From assembly GCA_965200775.1 (NCBI GenBank), contig OZ241383.1, positions 1,302,001 to 1,366,000 on the forward strand: 64,000 bases of DNA, written 5' to 3'. The translations under genes were made by a program, and so were the position numbers. The notes beneath the pieces were generated by a model that worked only from the letters and a program-made list of their open reading frames with translations, was not told the DNA's origin and did no database searches. Positions 51,109 through 60,096 of the stretch are shown here, piece after piece; the first letter of the stretch is position 1; each line of letters begins with the position of its first letter. The stretch comes from Poriferisocius sp965200775. Lineage in GTDB: Bacteria; Actinomycetota; Acidimicrobiia; Acidimicrobiales; Bin134.

Positions 51109-52815
51109 GTGTCGATAGCTGCTGACCCCGAGGTGGCTGCCCGCTACGTGGCGGCCGGCTGGTGGGGTCACGACACCCCGGTCGATCTGATCCGCCGCAA
51201 CGCTGCCGAGCGGCCCGACGACGACGCCTACATCACCTGGACCCGAACAACCGAAGCCGGGGCCGGGGGCGACGGGCCGACCGGGCAGGGACGCATCGAC
51301 CGGGTCACCTGGTCGGACTACGACCGCCTGTCCGACCGGTTTGCTGCTGCCCTTCTGGCTTCGGGGCTCGACCAGGGGGATCGGGCCGCTGTGCTGCTAC
51401 CCGACGGTGCCGCTGTCCACGCGGCATTCGCCGGAGCGGACAAAGCCGGGGTGGTGGTAATGGGCATCGGCCACCGGGCCGGACCGGCCGAGATCGCCCA
51501 CCTGGTGGAGAAGTCCGGGGCCAAAGCCATCGTCACTCCCGCTGCCCACAGGGGCGAGCCGGCGTCGATGCTGGTGTACGAGCTGCGGGCCGGCCGCCCT
51601 GCACTTGGCCATCACATAACCGTGGATGGCCCCGGAGCCGACGCCGTCATCGCATTGAACGGGTCGCCGGCCCCGCAACCGGAGTCGGTTCCCGGTTTCG
51701 AGACCGCCCTCGAGGAGCGTCGCCTCGGAGCCTCAGAGCTGTGCCTGCTCAACTCCACCTCGGGCACCACCGGGCTGCCCAAGTGCGTGATGCAAACCCA
51801 CAACCGCTGGTTCTACTTCCACCGCAAAGCGGTGGAGTACAGCGGGATCGGCCCTGACGAGGTGTTCTGCGTGCCGGTACCGGCCCCCTTCGGGTTCGGG
51901 TTGTGGACCGCTCACTACACCCCCACCATCCTGGGGGTGCCCACCGTGGTTATGGCCGACTTCGAGGCCGACACCCTGGTCCGTCTCATCGAAGCCGAGC
52001 GGGTGACGGTGCTGTGCGCTGTGACCACCCAGTTCATAATGATGCTCAACTCCCCTGCCTTCGACCGCCACGACCTGTCGTCGCTGCGGATCATGTTCAC
52101 CGGCGGCGAGGCCATCCCCTACCAGCGGGCCGCCGAGTTCGAGGACCGCACCGGCTGCACGGTGTTGAACTTCTACGGGTCGAACGAGACCGGAATGCTG
52201 AGCGGCACCCGCCTGAGCGACCCCCGGTCGGCCCGGCTGCGCTCCGGGGGGCGGTGCGAACCGGAGATGGACTGCGCGCTGTACGACCCCGACGATGGCC
52301 GCCTACTGCCCGGGCTCCGGGGACGGGGTCAACCGGCGTGCCGGGGGCCGGCCACCGCCCTGGGCTACTACGACGACCCGAAAGCCAACGCCGAACTGGT
52401 CACCGACGACGGCCGGATGCTAATGGGCGACATCGTGGACATCGACGACGACGGGTACCTGCGGGTGGTGGGTCGGACATCCGACTTCATCATCCGGGGA
52501 GGCAAGAACATCAGCGCTCCGGCTGTGGAGGATGAGGTGATGACCCACCCGGCAGTGGCAATGGTGGCAGCGGTGGCCGCCCCCGATCCGGTGTTCGGCG
52601 AGCGGGTGGCCGCATATGTGGAGCTGGTGCCCGGCGCCAGCTTGGATTTGGACGGCCTACGAGAGCATCTGGCCGGCCGAGGCGTGTCCCGCGAGTGGTG
52701 GCCCGAGCTTCTGTTCGTCCTCGACACCCTGCCCCGATCCTCGGGCGGCAAGGTAGCCAAGGGCCAGTTGAAGAACGACGCAGCCGATCGGCTGAGCGCA
52801 GAGGCCGGCGGCTAG
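51109..52815 (+). CDS. AMP-dependent acyl-CoA synthetase
   Basis: ANL-family ligase of 568 residues. The P-loop is STSGTTGLPKC near residue 222, the A5 motif is NFYGSNETG, and the hinge/catalytic end is GRTSDFIIRGGKN and SSGGKVAKGQLK. Substrate unknown, possibly an aromatic or cyclic acid given its neighbours. GTG start. Its stop overlaps the end of the convergent gene by 4 bases. Confidence 0.9.
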   Translation: MSIAADPEVAARYVAAGWWGHDTPVDLIRRNAAERPDDDAYITWTRTTEAGAGGDGPTGQGRIDRVTWSDYDRLSDRFAAALLASGLDQGDRAAVLLPDGAAVHAAFAGADKAGVVVMGIGHRAGPAEIAHLVEKSGAKAIVTPAAHRGEPASMLVYELRAGRPALGHHITVDGPGADAVIALNGSPAPQPESVPGFETALEERRLGASELCLLNSTSGTTGLPKCVMQTHNRWFYFHRKAVEYSGIGPDEVFCVPVPAPFGFGLWTAHYTPTILGVPTVVMADFEADTLVRLIEAERVTVLCAVTTQFIMMLNSPAFDRHDLSSLRIMFTGGEAIPYQRAAEFEDRTGCTVLNFYGSNETGMLSGTRLSDPRSARLRSGGRCEPEMDCALYDPDDGRLLPGLRGRGQPACRGPATALGYYDDPKANAELVTDDGRMLMGDIVDIDDDGYLRVVGRTSDFIIRGGKNISAPAVEDEVMTHPAVAMVAAVAAPDPVFGERVAAYVELVPGASLDLDGLREHLAGRGVSREWWPELLFVLDTLPRSSGGKVAKGQLKNDAADRLSAEAGG

Positions 52816-53294
52816 CGCTGGGTCAAGACGATCGCCAGCCAGCGGCCGCTGAGGGGAAAGGCGACAAGCTGTGACATGGCGTCAAGCATGAACTCCACGG
52901 CCACTCTCGGATCCTGACCCTCGGGCAGCTCGTAAACCAGGCCCCGTTTGATGTGATCCTGGCGGCGGTTCCACCCGTCGGGTTCGAACACGCCCCGCTC
53001 CTCCAACAGCTTTGCGGCGTGTCGGCCACCGGCGTGCTGCAATCCCACCGAAGCGGGCTGCCACTTTTCCCGGTAGTGGTGGCCCGGAACCCAAGTGGCC
53101 AGCGGGATCGGCGGGCCCTTGGCGGTGAACAGCTTGAAAATAGGCGACTCGGGCGGCCGTTCTTCGGCGGCCACCAGCGGTTGCACGTTCATCCACCCCT
53201 TCCCGTCGCCCCGAGCAGCCAGGGTCAGCATCTCGTGGACCACTTCCTCCAGGTCCAACCGCTCGAACCGGACCTGCCGCCTATCGAGAGCCAT
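52812..53294 (-). CDS. Conserved-looking protein of unknown function
   Basis: 160 residues, soluble, with a central RKW/H-rich stretch (GHHYREKWQP) and the helix VAVEFMLDAMSQLVAF near the C terminus. Family not recognised. No promoter box was seen upstream of ATG 53294. Confidence 0.6.
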   Translation of the reverse strand: MALDRRQVRFERLDLEEVVHEMLTLAARGDGKGWMNVQPLVAAEERPPESPIFKLFTAKGPPIPLATWVPGHHYREKWQPASVGLQHAGGRHAAKLLEERGVFEPDGWNRRQDHIKRGLVYELPEGQDPRVAVEFMLDAMSQLVAFPLSGRWLAIVLTQR

Positions 53295-53371
53295 GCAAAG
53301 GTCCCCAACTGGCGCTCACCTGGGTAGTTCCCCTCTATTCGATGGCACTGCTAGGCCAATATCGCCTGCGC

Positions 53372-53899
53372 TCACCTCACCAGGCCCTTTCGGGTGTAGG
53401 TGATGTCGGAGCGGTCGCGGTAACCGATGGTGAAGTCATCGTCATAAGGAAACGAGTGTTGCAGGGTCAAGGTGTAGCGCCACTCGAAGGCGCATATCCG
53501 TGTGGCGATCAACCAGGGGCCGCCGTCACGGCGCTCGAATCGATCCACATAGCGCAATCCCATGCGCATGTCCGAACCCGGTCCCTCTTCGGTGGGGTGT
53601 ATCACATGGTGGGCATTGCAGTAGGTCTCCACGAACGCCTCATCACCCTCTAGTTCAATGCGGCTCTGGCCCAGCAGGTGCTGGGTGTAGTCGAAGTGAG
53701 CCAGCACCTCCAGCACCCAGTCAGCGAACTCCACAGGGCTGCCCCGGAAGTTGTTGTGGTCGTCGAAACCGTCGGGGTGATAGCCGGAGACGATCAGCTC
53801 CTTATCGAGTCTGTCGGTACCCCGGGCCACCCGGTGGAGGGTGTCTGTTATCTCGTCTTTGTCGATCAGCGCTTGGAGCCGAGGATCCGGGTCAGTCAT
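53372..53899 (-). CDS. SnoaL-like/NTF2-fold protein
   Basis: 175 residues with the cone-shaped NTF2 fold common in SnoaL-like dehydratases and polyketide cyclases: ALIDKDEITDTLHRVARGTDR at the N terminus (in two parts), then HLLGQSRIELEGDEAFVETY and GLRYVDRFERRDGGPW. Probably an isomerase, dehydratase or ligand-binding protein acting on a small catabolic intermediate. Overlaps the cupin gene by 8 bases and is co-transcribed with it. Confidence 0.82.
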   Translation of the reverse strand: MTDPDPRLQALIDKDEITDTLHRVARGTDRLDKELIVSGYHPDGFDDHNNFRGSPVEFADWVLEVLAHFDYTQHLLGQSRIELEGDEAFVETYCNAHHVIHPTEEGPGSDMRMGLRYVDRFERRDGGPWLIATRICAFEWRYTLTLQHSFPYDDDFTIGYRDRSDITYTRKGLVR

Positions 53900-54854
53900 T
53901 TTCGACCCCGATCATCACCGCCGAGAGGGTGAACGGGCCGTCGCCGGTGTTGCGCCAGGCGTGGTCGGTGCCCCGCTGGACCACGCAGTCCCCCGCGCTC
54001 AGATGCACCGGCGGTTGGCCGGGCAGCTCCAGATCAACGGTTCCCTCGGTAATCCGCACGAAGTCGATGGTTGGGGTCTGATGCATGAGCGCAGCCTGAT
54101 CGGCCATCGAGGCCGGAATGGTCACGTGCTTCCAGGTGATGCCACCACCCGGGGGGTTGAGCTGCATCTGCGACACCGGGGCGTCACCACCCTGGAAGGC
54201 GCTGGTCACCGGTCCGAGCGTGTGCCACAGCTCGGCGGTCAACACCCCGCCGCCTGATTTCGCCGCAGTCCCGGGGGGACCATCGGCACATACTCCCTCA
54301 CCGTCGGTCACCACCCGCCGGGGTCCCATCGTCCCGGTGGAAGCGCCCGCAAAGCCGGCCTCGGCGCCGTCGCCCACCGCCAGCATGATGGCCGAGAACA
54401 CGCACGGCTCGTCGCCCTGCACGATCCACCTGTGCCATGTGCCCCGCTGGATCACGCAATCTCCTGCTCCCAGTTCCACCTCGTGGTTGTTCAGCTCCAG
54501 GCGAATCCGACCGGAAACGATTTCGATGAAGTCGATGGTGTCGGTGGCGTGAAACCCGGGCCGTTCCTTGTCGAACCGGGGGTCTTCGGTCGGGCCGACG
54601 GCCTCTCCGTCCCGGGGCGGGAGCTGGTAGAAGCGCCAGGACATCCCGCTGGGCGGCGGAACGAAGTCGGTCCTGTCCGCCGGAAAGTCCCCGCCGTCGT
54701 CGGCAGTGCGCGGGTGCTGGGACAGGAACCACATGTCGTAGATCCCACCCCCGCCCGATCCTCCGGTGATGCTGCCCTGCACTGTGTCCGAGCTGATCTC
54801 CGGCGCCCCCGAGGCGTCGTGTCCTGTTACCACTCTGCGTTTGGTGAACTCCAT
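53892..54854 (-). CDS. Two-domain cupin protein
   Basis: 320 residues with two cupin barrels: GDCVIQRGTWHRW in the first (near residue 125) and GDCVVQRGTDHAW in the second (near residue 295). Duplicated cupins often bind one metal per barrel and act as dioxygenases or small-molecule sensors; the metal ligands here are reduced to one histidine near each of these motifs. ATG 54854 with TACGGT 6 bases upstream was chosen over a longer frame. Confidence 0.83.
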   Translation of the reverse strand: MEFTKRRVVTGHDASGAPEISSDTVQGSITGGSGGGGIYDMWFLSQHPRTADDGGDFPADRTDFVPPPSGMSWRFYQLPPRDGEAVGPTEDPRFDKERPGFHATDTIDFIEIVSGRIRLELNNHEVELGAGDCVIQRGTWHRWIVQGDEPCVFSAIMLAVGDGAEAGFAGASTGTMGPRRVVTDGEGVCADGPPGTAAKSGGGVLTAELWHTLGPVTSAFQGGDAPVSQMQLNPPGGGITWKHVTIPASMADQAALMHQTPTIDFVRITEGTVDLELPGQPPVHLSAGDCVVQRGTDHAWRNTGDGPFTLSAVMIGVEND

Positions 54855-54860
54855 GGGGCC

Positions 54861-54866
54861 ACCGTA
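54861..54866 (-). promoter_or_regulatory. TANNNT -10-like box of the cupin gene
   Basis: Reads TACGGT on the minus strand, 6 bases before ATG 54854, in the divergent gap shared with the Etf gene. Confidence 0.5.
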
Positions 54867-54911
54867 GCTACTGGGACAGCGCCCAATCCCAAACCAGCGG
54901 GCTGTACTGGG

Positions 54912-54917
54912 TAGCCT
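54912..54917 (+). promoter_or_regulatory. TANNNT -10-like box of the fused Etf gene
   Basis: TAGCCT ends 8 bases before ATG 54926. Confidence 0.5.
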
Positions 54918-54925
54918 CAAACCTG

Positions 54926-56764
54926 ATGGCAGACCTGCCCTCGGAAGTGATCGCCCCGGCTCGACCCCTGCGGGTGGCCGTGCTGGCCAAGCAGATTCCG
55001 GTGTTCGAGGACATGATCCTCGGGCCCGACGGGCGGATGGTGCGCGACGGCATTGACCTGCATATGAACGACTACTGCCGCCGGGCGGTGGCCAAAGGCA
55101 CCGAGGTGGCAAAGGCAAGCGGGGGCTCGGTCACCGTGTTCAACCTGGGCCCGCCGTCGGCCGAGAACGTGTGCCGGGAGGCCATCCTGTATGGGGTGGA
55201 CCGTGGGGTTCACATCTGCGATCCGGCCTTCGCCGGCTCCGATACCTGGGCCACTGCCAAGGCCTTGGCTGCTGCCCTGGAGCGGTTCGGCCCGTTCGAC
55301 CTGGTGATGATGGGGCGCAACTCGGTGGACGCCGACACCGGACAGGTTCCCCCCCAGTTGGCCGAGTTGCTCGGCCTGCCCTTCGCAACCGGTGTTCGCC
55401 ATTTCGCCCTCCACGGAGACCGCCTGGAGTTGCGGCTGGAGCACGACGACGAGTGGGTGGATGCCTCCGTCGAAATGCCCGCCGTGATTTCGTGCGCCGA
55501 GCGGTTGTGCGACCCGTGCAAGATCAAGGATCCAAATGCGTGGGCAACGGTGGACGGCTCACTAATCCACACGGTGAGCGCCTCGGAGCTGGGTCCAGGA
55601 CCGTGGGGACAAGAAGGCAGCCCTACATCAGTCGGGCCGGTGCGGATGGCCGATGTGGAACGGCTCCGCCGGATGCTGACAGGCACTCTGGCCGAGCAGG
55701 TGGACGAGGCGGTGACGTTTCTGGCCGATGAGGGGGTGTTGGCTGCCAAATCGGGGTCCGAACCTGAGCTGGTGCCCGAGAACCCCAACGGCGGTCCCGA
55801 AGTGGAGCCGATCGTCGTGCTGGTGGAGCCGGGCCGGGAGCGGGTAACTCGGGAGTTACTGGGCGCTGCCGCGGGTCTGGCCGTGGACCGAGGCGGAAGG
55901 GTTGTGGCTCTGGGCCCCGGCTTGGACGACGTCGGCGAGGAACTCGGGCCGTGGGGTGCCGACGAGCAGGTCGATATAGCCGGCAGCGATGGTGCTGCAT
56001 CGCTTGTCGAAGAGGACCTGGCTTCGGCGATGTCGGCTTGGGCCGCCGAGAAGCAACCGTGGGCGGTTTTGGCGCCGGGCACCGCCTGGGGTCGGGAGGT
56101 GGCCTCCAGGATGGCCGCTTCCCTGGGGGCCGGGCTCACCGGCGACGCCGTCGGGCTGTATGCGGATGACAGCGGGAGGATGATCGCGCTGAAGCCGGCG
56201 TTCGGTGGATGGCTGGTGGCCGAGATCGGCTGCTCTTCGCCAATCCAGATGGCCACGGTGCGCCCCGGTGTGTTGGCGTTCCCCCGCCCCAACCCGGCCC
56301 GCCCGCCGGCCGAACGGTCGTCTCTGGTTGCGCCCCGCTGCAGCCGGCTAACAGTCACCCGGCGCTACCGGGACGACGACAGCGATGTGCTGGCCAACGC
56401 CTCGGTGGTGATCGGGGTGGGCCAGGGGGTGGACCCGGCCGACTATCCCAAGCTGGAGAAACACCGTGCCGCCATCGGTGCCGCACTGTGTGCCACCCGC
56501 AAGGTCACCGACTACGGATGGATGCCCCGGGCACGGCAAGTGGGCATCACCGGCCACAGCATCAGCCCCACCCTGTACATCGCCATCGGCACCAGCGGGA
56601 AGTTCAACCACACCGTGGGGGTGCGCAGCGCCGACACCGTGGTGGGCATCAACACCGATCCCGAAGCCCCACTGTGGGACGTGGTGGACATCGGCATAGT
56701 GGGCGACTGGGCGGAGGTGTTCGACGCCCTCATCCCCCGCCTCGCCGAAGCCCAACCCGGCTAG
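54926..56764 (+). CDS. Fused electron transfer flavoprotein (EtfB-EtfA)
   Basis: 612 residues carrying an EtfB-like domain (about 1-245, RVAVLAKQIP at the start and SVDADTGQVPPQLAELLG) joined to an EtfA-like domain (about 290-610). The EtfA FAD-binding part is intact: ATRKVTDYGWMPRARQVG, GHSISPTLYIAIGTSG and VGINTDPEAP. Normally two subunits encoded by two genes carry electrons from acyl-CoA dehydrogenases to the quinone pool. No dehydrogenase or Etf:quinone oxidoreductase lies next to it; it may serve the flavin enzymes of this catabolic region. Confidence 0.92.
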   Translation: MADLPSEVIAPARPLRVAVLAKQIPVFEDMILGPDGRMVRDGIDLHMNDYCRRAVAKGTEVAKASGGSVTVFNLGPPSAENVCREAILYGVDRGVHICDPAFAGSDTWATAKALAAALERFGPFDLVMMGRNSVDADTGQVPPQLAELLGLPFATGVRHFALHGDRLELRLEHDDEWVDASVEMPAVISCAERLCDPCKIKDPNAWATVDGSLIHTVSASELGPGPWGQEGSPTSVGPVRMADVERLRRMLTGTLAEQVDEAVTFLADEGVLAAKSGSEPELVPENPNGGPEVEPIVVLVEPGRERVTRELLGAAAGLAVDRGGRVVALGPGLDDVGEELGPWGADEQVDIAGSDGAASLVEEDLASAMSAWAAEKQPWAVLAPGTAWGREVASRMAASLGAGLTGDAVGLYADDSGRMIALKPAFGGWLVAEIGCSSPIQMATVRPGVLAFPRPNPARPPAERSSLVAPRCSRLTVTRRYRDDDSDVLANASVVIGVGQGVDPADYPKLEKHRAAIGAALCATRKVTDYGWMPRARQVGITGHSISPTLYIAIGTSGKFNHTVGVRSADTVVGINTDPEAPLWDVVDIGIVGDWAEVFDALIPRLAEAQPG

Positions 56765-56792
56765 ACGATAAATCCCTCCAAGCGTTGTGGGG

Positions 56793-56798
56793 TACGGT
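56793..56798 (+). promoter_or_regulatory. TANNNT -10-like box of the CMD gene
   Basis: TACGGT ends 6 bases before ATG 56805. Confidence 0.5.
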
Positions 56799-56804
56799 CG
56801 GGGC

Positions 56805-57149
56805 ATGGTGGAACCTAGCCAACCCGATGTGCTCAACCGGCTCCCCATCCCCGACGAGGTCCGTGACGATGTGATGGCCTTGCTTGCTGTCGGCCCCTCG
56901 GCGGTGTGGGCCCGCCCGGTGCTAACCCGAAGAGAGCGCAGCCTGTCCACCATCGCCATGATGGTGGCCTTGGGCAACGAGTTCGCCATCCGCGAGCACG
57001 TCATCATGGGCTTGGATTCTTTCGGCCTGAGCCGGGAGGAGATCTGCGAGGTCATCATCCAGGCCGCCATCTACGCCGGATTCCCAGCTGCCATAAAGGC
57101 CTTCGGGATCGCCATCCAGGTATTCGCCGACCGGGACGAGGCCGGGTAG
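56805..57149 (+). CDS. Carboxymuconolactone decarboxylase-family protein
   Basis: 114 residues, AhpD/CMD-like helical fold: LTRRERSLSTIAMMVALG, EFAIREHVIMG and EVIIQAAIYAGFPAAIKA. It has no C-x2-C (or U-x2-C), so it is of the decarboxylase-like type, not the AhpD peroxidase-like type. Its role may be cleavage of a lactone intermediate. ATG 56805 follows a TACGGT box. Confidence 0.88.
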   Translation: MVEPSQPDVLNRLPIPDEVRDDVMALLAVGPSAVWARPVLTRRERSLSTIAMMVALGNEFAIREHVIMGLDSFGLSREEICEVIIQAAIYAGFPAAIKAFGIAIQVFADRDEAG

Positions 57150-57155
57150 CCGGAG

Positions 57156-58043
57156 CTATTCCTGGGCGGCGAAAATCCAGCGGTCGTCGCGATGGGAGAG
57201 GTGGCCGCAGCTTGGGCCGGCGAAGTGGGTGCCGAAGATGAGCACGCCGGAGTCGGCGTAGCGCTCTCGGAACGCCATCCTGGTCCGGGAGGCCAGCGGC
57301 GGGTCATCGTCGGCGGTCATCACCCACTCGGGGGCGGCGAACTGCACTGGGTGATGCACCAGGTCGCCGGTGATCACCGCTTCCTGGCCTTGGGAGGAAA
57401 GGCGCACGCTCACATGGCCAGGGGTGTGGCCGGGGGTGGGCTCCAAGCGGATCTCGCCGGTCACGGCGTGGTCGCTGTCCACCAACTCGGCCAGCCCTGC
57501 CTCCAGCACAGGGCGCACCGCATCGCTAAACGTCACCGCGGCTCCCTCCGCCCCGGAATCCCAGTACTCGTACTCGACGCGGTTGAACAGATACCGGGCT
57601 TTGGGAAACGTGGGCACCCACTCGCCATCGACCAGGATCGTGTTCCAACCCACATGATCGAAATGCAGATGTGTGCACAGCACAACGTCGATGTCGTCGG
57701 GCCGGTACCCCGCCGCGGCCAGCTCGTCGAGGAAACCGTTGCCCAGATCGCTCATCTGGGGGACCATCTCGATGGGCCGGTTACCGATGCAGCTGTCCAC
57801 CATGATGGTCACGTCCTGCGATTCCAGCACCAGGGCGTGAATGGACAGCGGCAGATCGCCGGACTCGTCTATGAAGTGGGGATTCAACCAGTCGGCATTG
57901 GCCTCGAACACAGCCATGTCCGGGTCGATGTACAGCCCCTCGGCGGGAACCCCCTGGAGGATCTCCCGAACCAGGGTGACCTTGATGTCCCCCACCTGGG
58001 CGGTTCCGGCATCTGCTGCCAAACCTCCTGCTCCTGGCTCCAT
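57156..58043 (-). CDS. Metallo-beta-lactamase fold hydrolase
   Basis: 295 residues. The metal site is H125-x-H127-x-D129-H130 (THLHFDH), with GHTPGH near residue 205 and TGDLVHHP. Possible substrates are lactones or thioesters. ATG 58043 was chosen, 2 bases after the stop of the LLM gene, so the two are co-transcribed. Confidence 0.9.
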   Translation of the reverse strand: MEPGAGGLAADAGTAQVGDIKVTLVREILQGVPAEGLYIDPDMAVFEANADWLNPHFIDESGDLPLSIHALVLESQDVTIMVDSCIGNRPIEMVPQMSDLGNGFLDELAAAGYRPDDIDVVLCTHLHFDHVGWNTILVDGEWVPTFPKARYLFNRVEYEYWDSGAEGAAVTFSDAVRPVLEAGLAELVDSDHAVTGEIRLEPTPGHTPGHVSVRLSSQGQEAVITGDLVHHPVQFAAPEWVMTADDDPPLASRTRMAFRERYADSGVLIFGTHFAGPSCGHLSHRDDRWIFAAQE

Positions 58044-58045
58044 GA

Positions 58046-58948
58046 TCAACCTCCGATCTTGTCGAGCACCTCGGTGCGGTAGTTATCCACCAGGCGGCGC
58101 ATGTCATTGATATCCGTGCTACCCGCCTCGGCCGCCGAGATGATCAGCCGGTCCAGGCCCGACTGGGCGTAAGCCTCGATCAAACCCAGGTCGAACGACC
58201 CACCTCGCTGGTAGCTCCCCGGCCACACGGTCAGCTCGATGGCATCGGGATCCCTCCCGTGCTCAACTGCGGTGGACCGGATGGTGGCCACCCGTTCGGC
58301 GTAGTCCTCGGGTGAGATCACATAGGGGTAGAAACCGTCACCGATCCGCCCCGTTCGCCGGGCAGCTCGCCCGGTGCTGCCCCCGATGACGATCGGCGGC
58401 CCTCCCGGCTGAGCGGGATCGGGCAAGCTTTCGCACTCGAAGAAGCTCACCGTGTCGCTCTGGTAGGTCCGGTAACCGGGACCCCACAGCTCCCTCAAGG
58501 CCCCGATGTAGTCGTCGAGCCGTCGTCCCCGGCCCTCGTAGGGAACCCCGCAAGCGGCGTACTCCTCGATCTGCCATCCGCTCCCCACGCCGAGGATCAC
58601 CCGACCACCGCTGAGAGCGTCGATGGTGGCCACCCGCTTGGCCATAACCGCGGGCTGATGCAGGGGCAGCACCACCACCCCGGTGCCCAACCGCACCTGC
58701 TCGGTTACCGACGCCATGAACGCCAGCATCTCCAAGGGGTCGGGCATGACCACGCCGGGAGCGCCGGGCATCCGCCCCGACTCCGAGTACGAGTAGCGGG
58801 GCTCGTAGTTGTTGGCCACGACAACGTGCTCCACCGTCCAGATCGACTCCACCCCCTCGGCGTCCATCGCCTGGGCGAACTCGGACACCCACCGGGAATC
58901 GGTGATGACCGACTCGTGCATTGATGGGATAACTCCGAGGCTGACCAT
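58046..58948 (-). CDS. LLM-class F420-dependent oxidoreductase
   Basis: Luciferase-like monooxygenase-fold protein of 300 residues, of the group that uses coenzyme F420. Marks are GTGVVVLPLHQPAVMAKRVATID, LSGGRVILGVGSGW and GGSTGRAARRTGRIGDG, each shortened here to family-typical pieces. ATG 58948 was chosen because TATTGT ends 7 bases upstream; a longer frame to 58987 is less likely. Leads a two-gene operon with the metallo-hydrolase. Confidence 0.88.
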   Translation of the reverse strand: MVSLGVIPSMHESVITDSRWVSEFAQAMDAEGVESIWTVEHVVVANNYEPRYSYSESGRMPGAPGVVMPDPLEMLAFMASVTEQVRLGTGVVVLPLHQPAVMAKRVATIDALSGGRVILGVGSGWQIEEYAACGVPYEGRGRRLDDYIGALRELWGPGYRTYQSDTVSFFECESLPDPAQPGGPPIVIGGSTGRAARRTGRIGDGFYPYVISPEDYAERVATIRSTAVEHGRDPDAIELTVWPGSYQRGGSFDLGLIEAYAQSGLDRLIISAAEAGSTDINDMRRLVDNYRTEVLDKIGG

Positions 58949-58955
58949 GGGCTGA

Positions 58956-58961
58956 ACAATA
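58956..58961 (-). promoter_or_regulatory. TANNNT -10-like box of the LLM gene
   Basis: Reads TATTGT on the minus strand, 7 bases before ATG 58948. Confidence 0.5.
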
Positions 58962-59003
58962 CGCCCTGGCCGCCCTGCGCGGGCCACCGCTGGTCCCAGG
59001 GGT

Positions 59004-59009
59004 TAGCGT
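59004..59009 (+). promoter_or_regulatory. TANNNT -10-like box of the UGSC operon
   Basis: TAGCGT ends 6 bases before ATG 59016, heading the amidohydrolase - partner - UGSC operon. Confidence 0.5.
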
Positions 59010-59015
59010 GCGGTC

Positions 59016-60092
59016 ATGTCCGATCATCTCGTGATTGACGTGGACGGCCATGTATTCGAGCCCGATGAGCTGTGGGAGCAGTACCTGCCTTCGCTGTTCC
59101 ACGACCGCCGACCACGGCTGATCGTCGACGACCGGGGCACCACCCGCTATGTGATCGAGGGCCGGGCCATCCCGCCGGGCACCGGCCGGGGAGCCTGGGC
59201 CCCGGAGGGCATCCGGGAGTCCACCACCCACCGCGAGGGCGGCGTTGACCCCACGCTGCGGCTGGCCGACATGGACACCGAGGGCATCGACATCGCCGTG
59301 CTGTACGGGGCCATGTCGCTGGGCCTGTACGCCGGGTCCGACCGTGACCTGACCACCGCCTGCTGCCGGGCCTACAACAACTGGCTGGCCGACTGGTGCT
59401 CGGCCGATCCCGAGCGGCTGCGGGGAACCCCGGCGCTGCCCCTAAAGTGGATGGACGACGCGGTGGCCGAGGCAGAGCGGTGCGTCACCGATCTGGGGTT
59501 CGTGTCGTTGACTGTCCCCTGTGCGGTGGGCGACCGGAACCCCGACCATCCTGACAACGATCCCCTCTACCGGCTGGCCGAGCAGCTCGACGTACCCGTG
59601 GGGTTCCACGCCGGGGGCTGCCGGTTCGCTCACAGCCGCTTCACCGATGCCTATGCCCAACTCCATGTGCTGGAGTTCCCGTTCAACCTCATGTTCGCGG
59701 CCACCACGCTCATCTGCGGCGGCGTGTTCGAGCGGTTCAAGCGGCTGAGGGTGGCACTGCTGGAAGGCGGAGCGGGCTGGTTCCCCCACACCCTGGAACG
59801 CCTCGACGAGCACTACGAGCACCGGGGCCACGAGTTCGATGCCATTACCAGGCCACCCAGCGCTTACGTGGCCGAGGGGCGGCTGTTCGTGTCCACCGAA
59901 GGCGAAAGCGGCCTGCCCCAGGTGATCGAACAAATCGGCTGCGACTACATCGTGTGGGCTTCTGACTACCCGCACTGGGACAGCGACTTCCCCACCAGCG
60001 TCTCCGTGCTGGCCGACCGCCCCGACCTGGCAGACCACGCCAAGCAGGCAGTGTTCGACGCCAACCCCAAGCGGCTGTTCGGATGGGCATGA
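59016..60092 (+). CDS. Amidohydrolase-2 family protein in the UGSC operon
   Basis: 358 residues of the amidohydrolase-2 family. Metal-ligand segments are IDVDGHVFEP near residue 7, GFHAGG near residue 192 and ASDYPHWDSD near residue 318. Family members are decarboxylases or hydrolases of small aromatic or heterocyclic acids. The next gene starts 4 bases after its stop, so it belongs to the UGSC operon and may process the same substrate. Confidence 0.88.
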   Translation: MSDHLVIDVDGHVFEPDELWEQYLPSLFHDRRPRLIVDDRGTTRYVIEGRAIPPGTGRGAWAPEGIRESTTHREGGVDPTLRLADMDTEGIDIAVLYGAMSLGLYAGSDRDLTTACCRAYNNWLADWCSADPERLRGTPALPLKWMDDAVAEAERCVTDLGFVSLTVPCAVGDRNPDHPDNDPLYRLAEQLDVPVGFHAGGCRFAHSRFTDAYAQLHVLEFPFNLMFAATTLICGGVFERFKRLRVALLEGGAGWFPHTLERLDEHYEHRGHEFDAITRPPSAYVAEGRLFVSTEGESGLPQVIEQIGCDYIVWASDYPHWDSDFPTSVSVLADRPDLADHAKQAVFDANPKRLFGWA

Positions 60093-60096
60093 CCCG

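Noticed and set aside
56805..57149. CMD-family gene considered as a Sec-containing AhpD
   Set aside because: There is no U-x2-C or C-x2-C motif and no in-frame UGA; the protein ends naturally at TAG.
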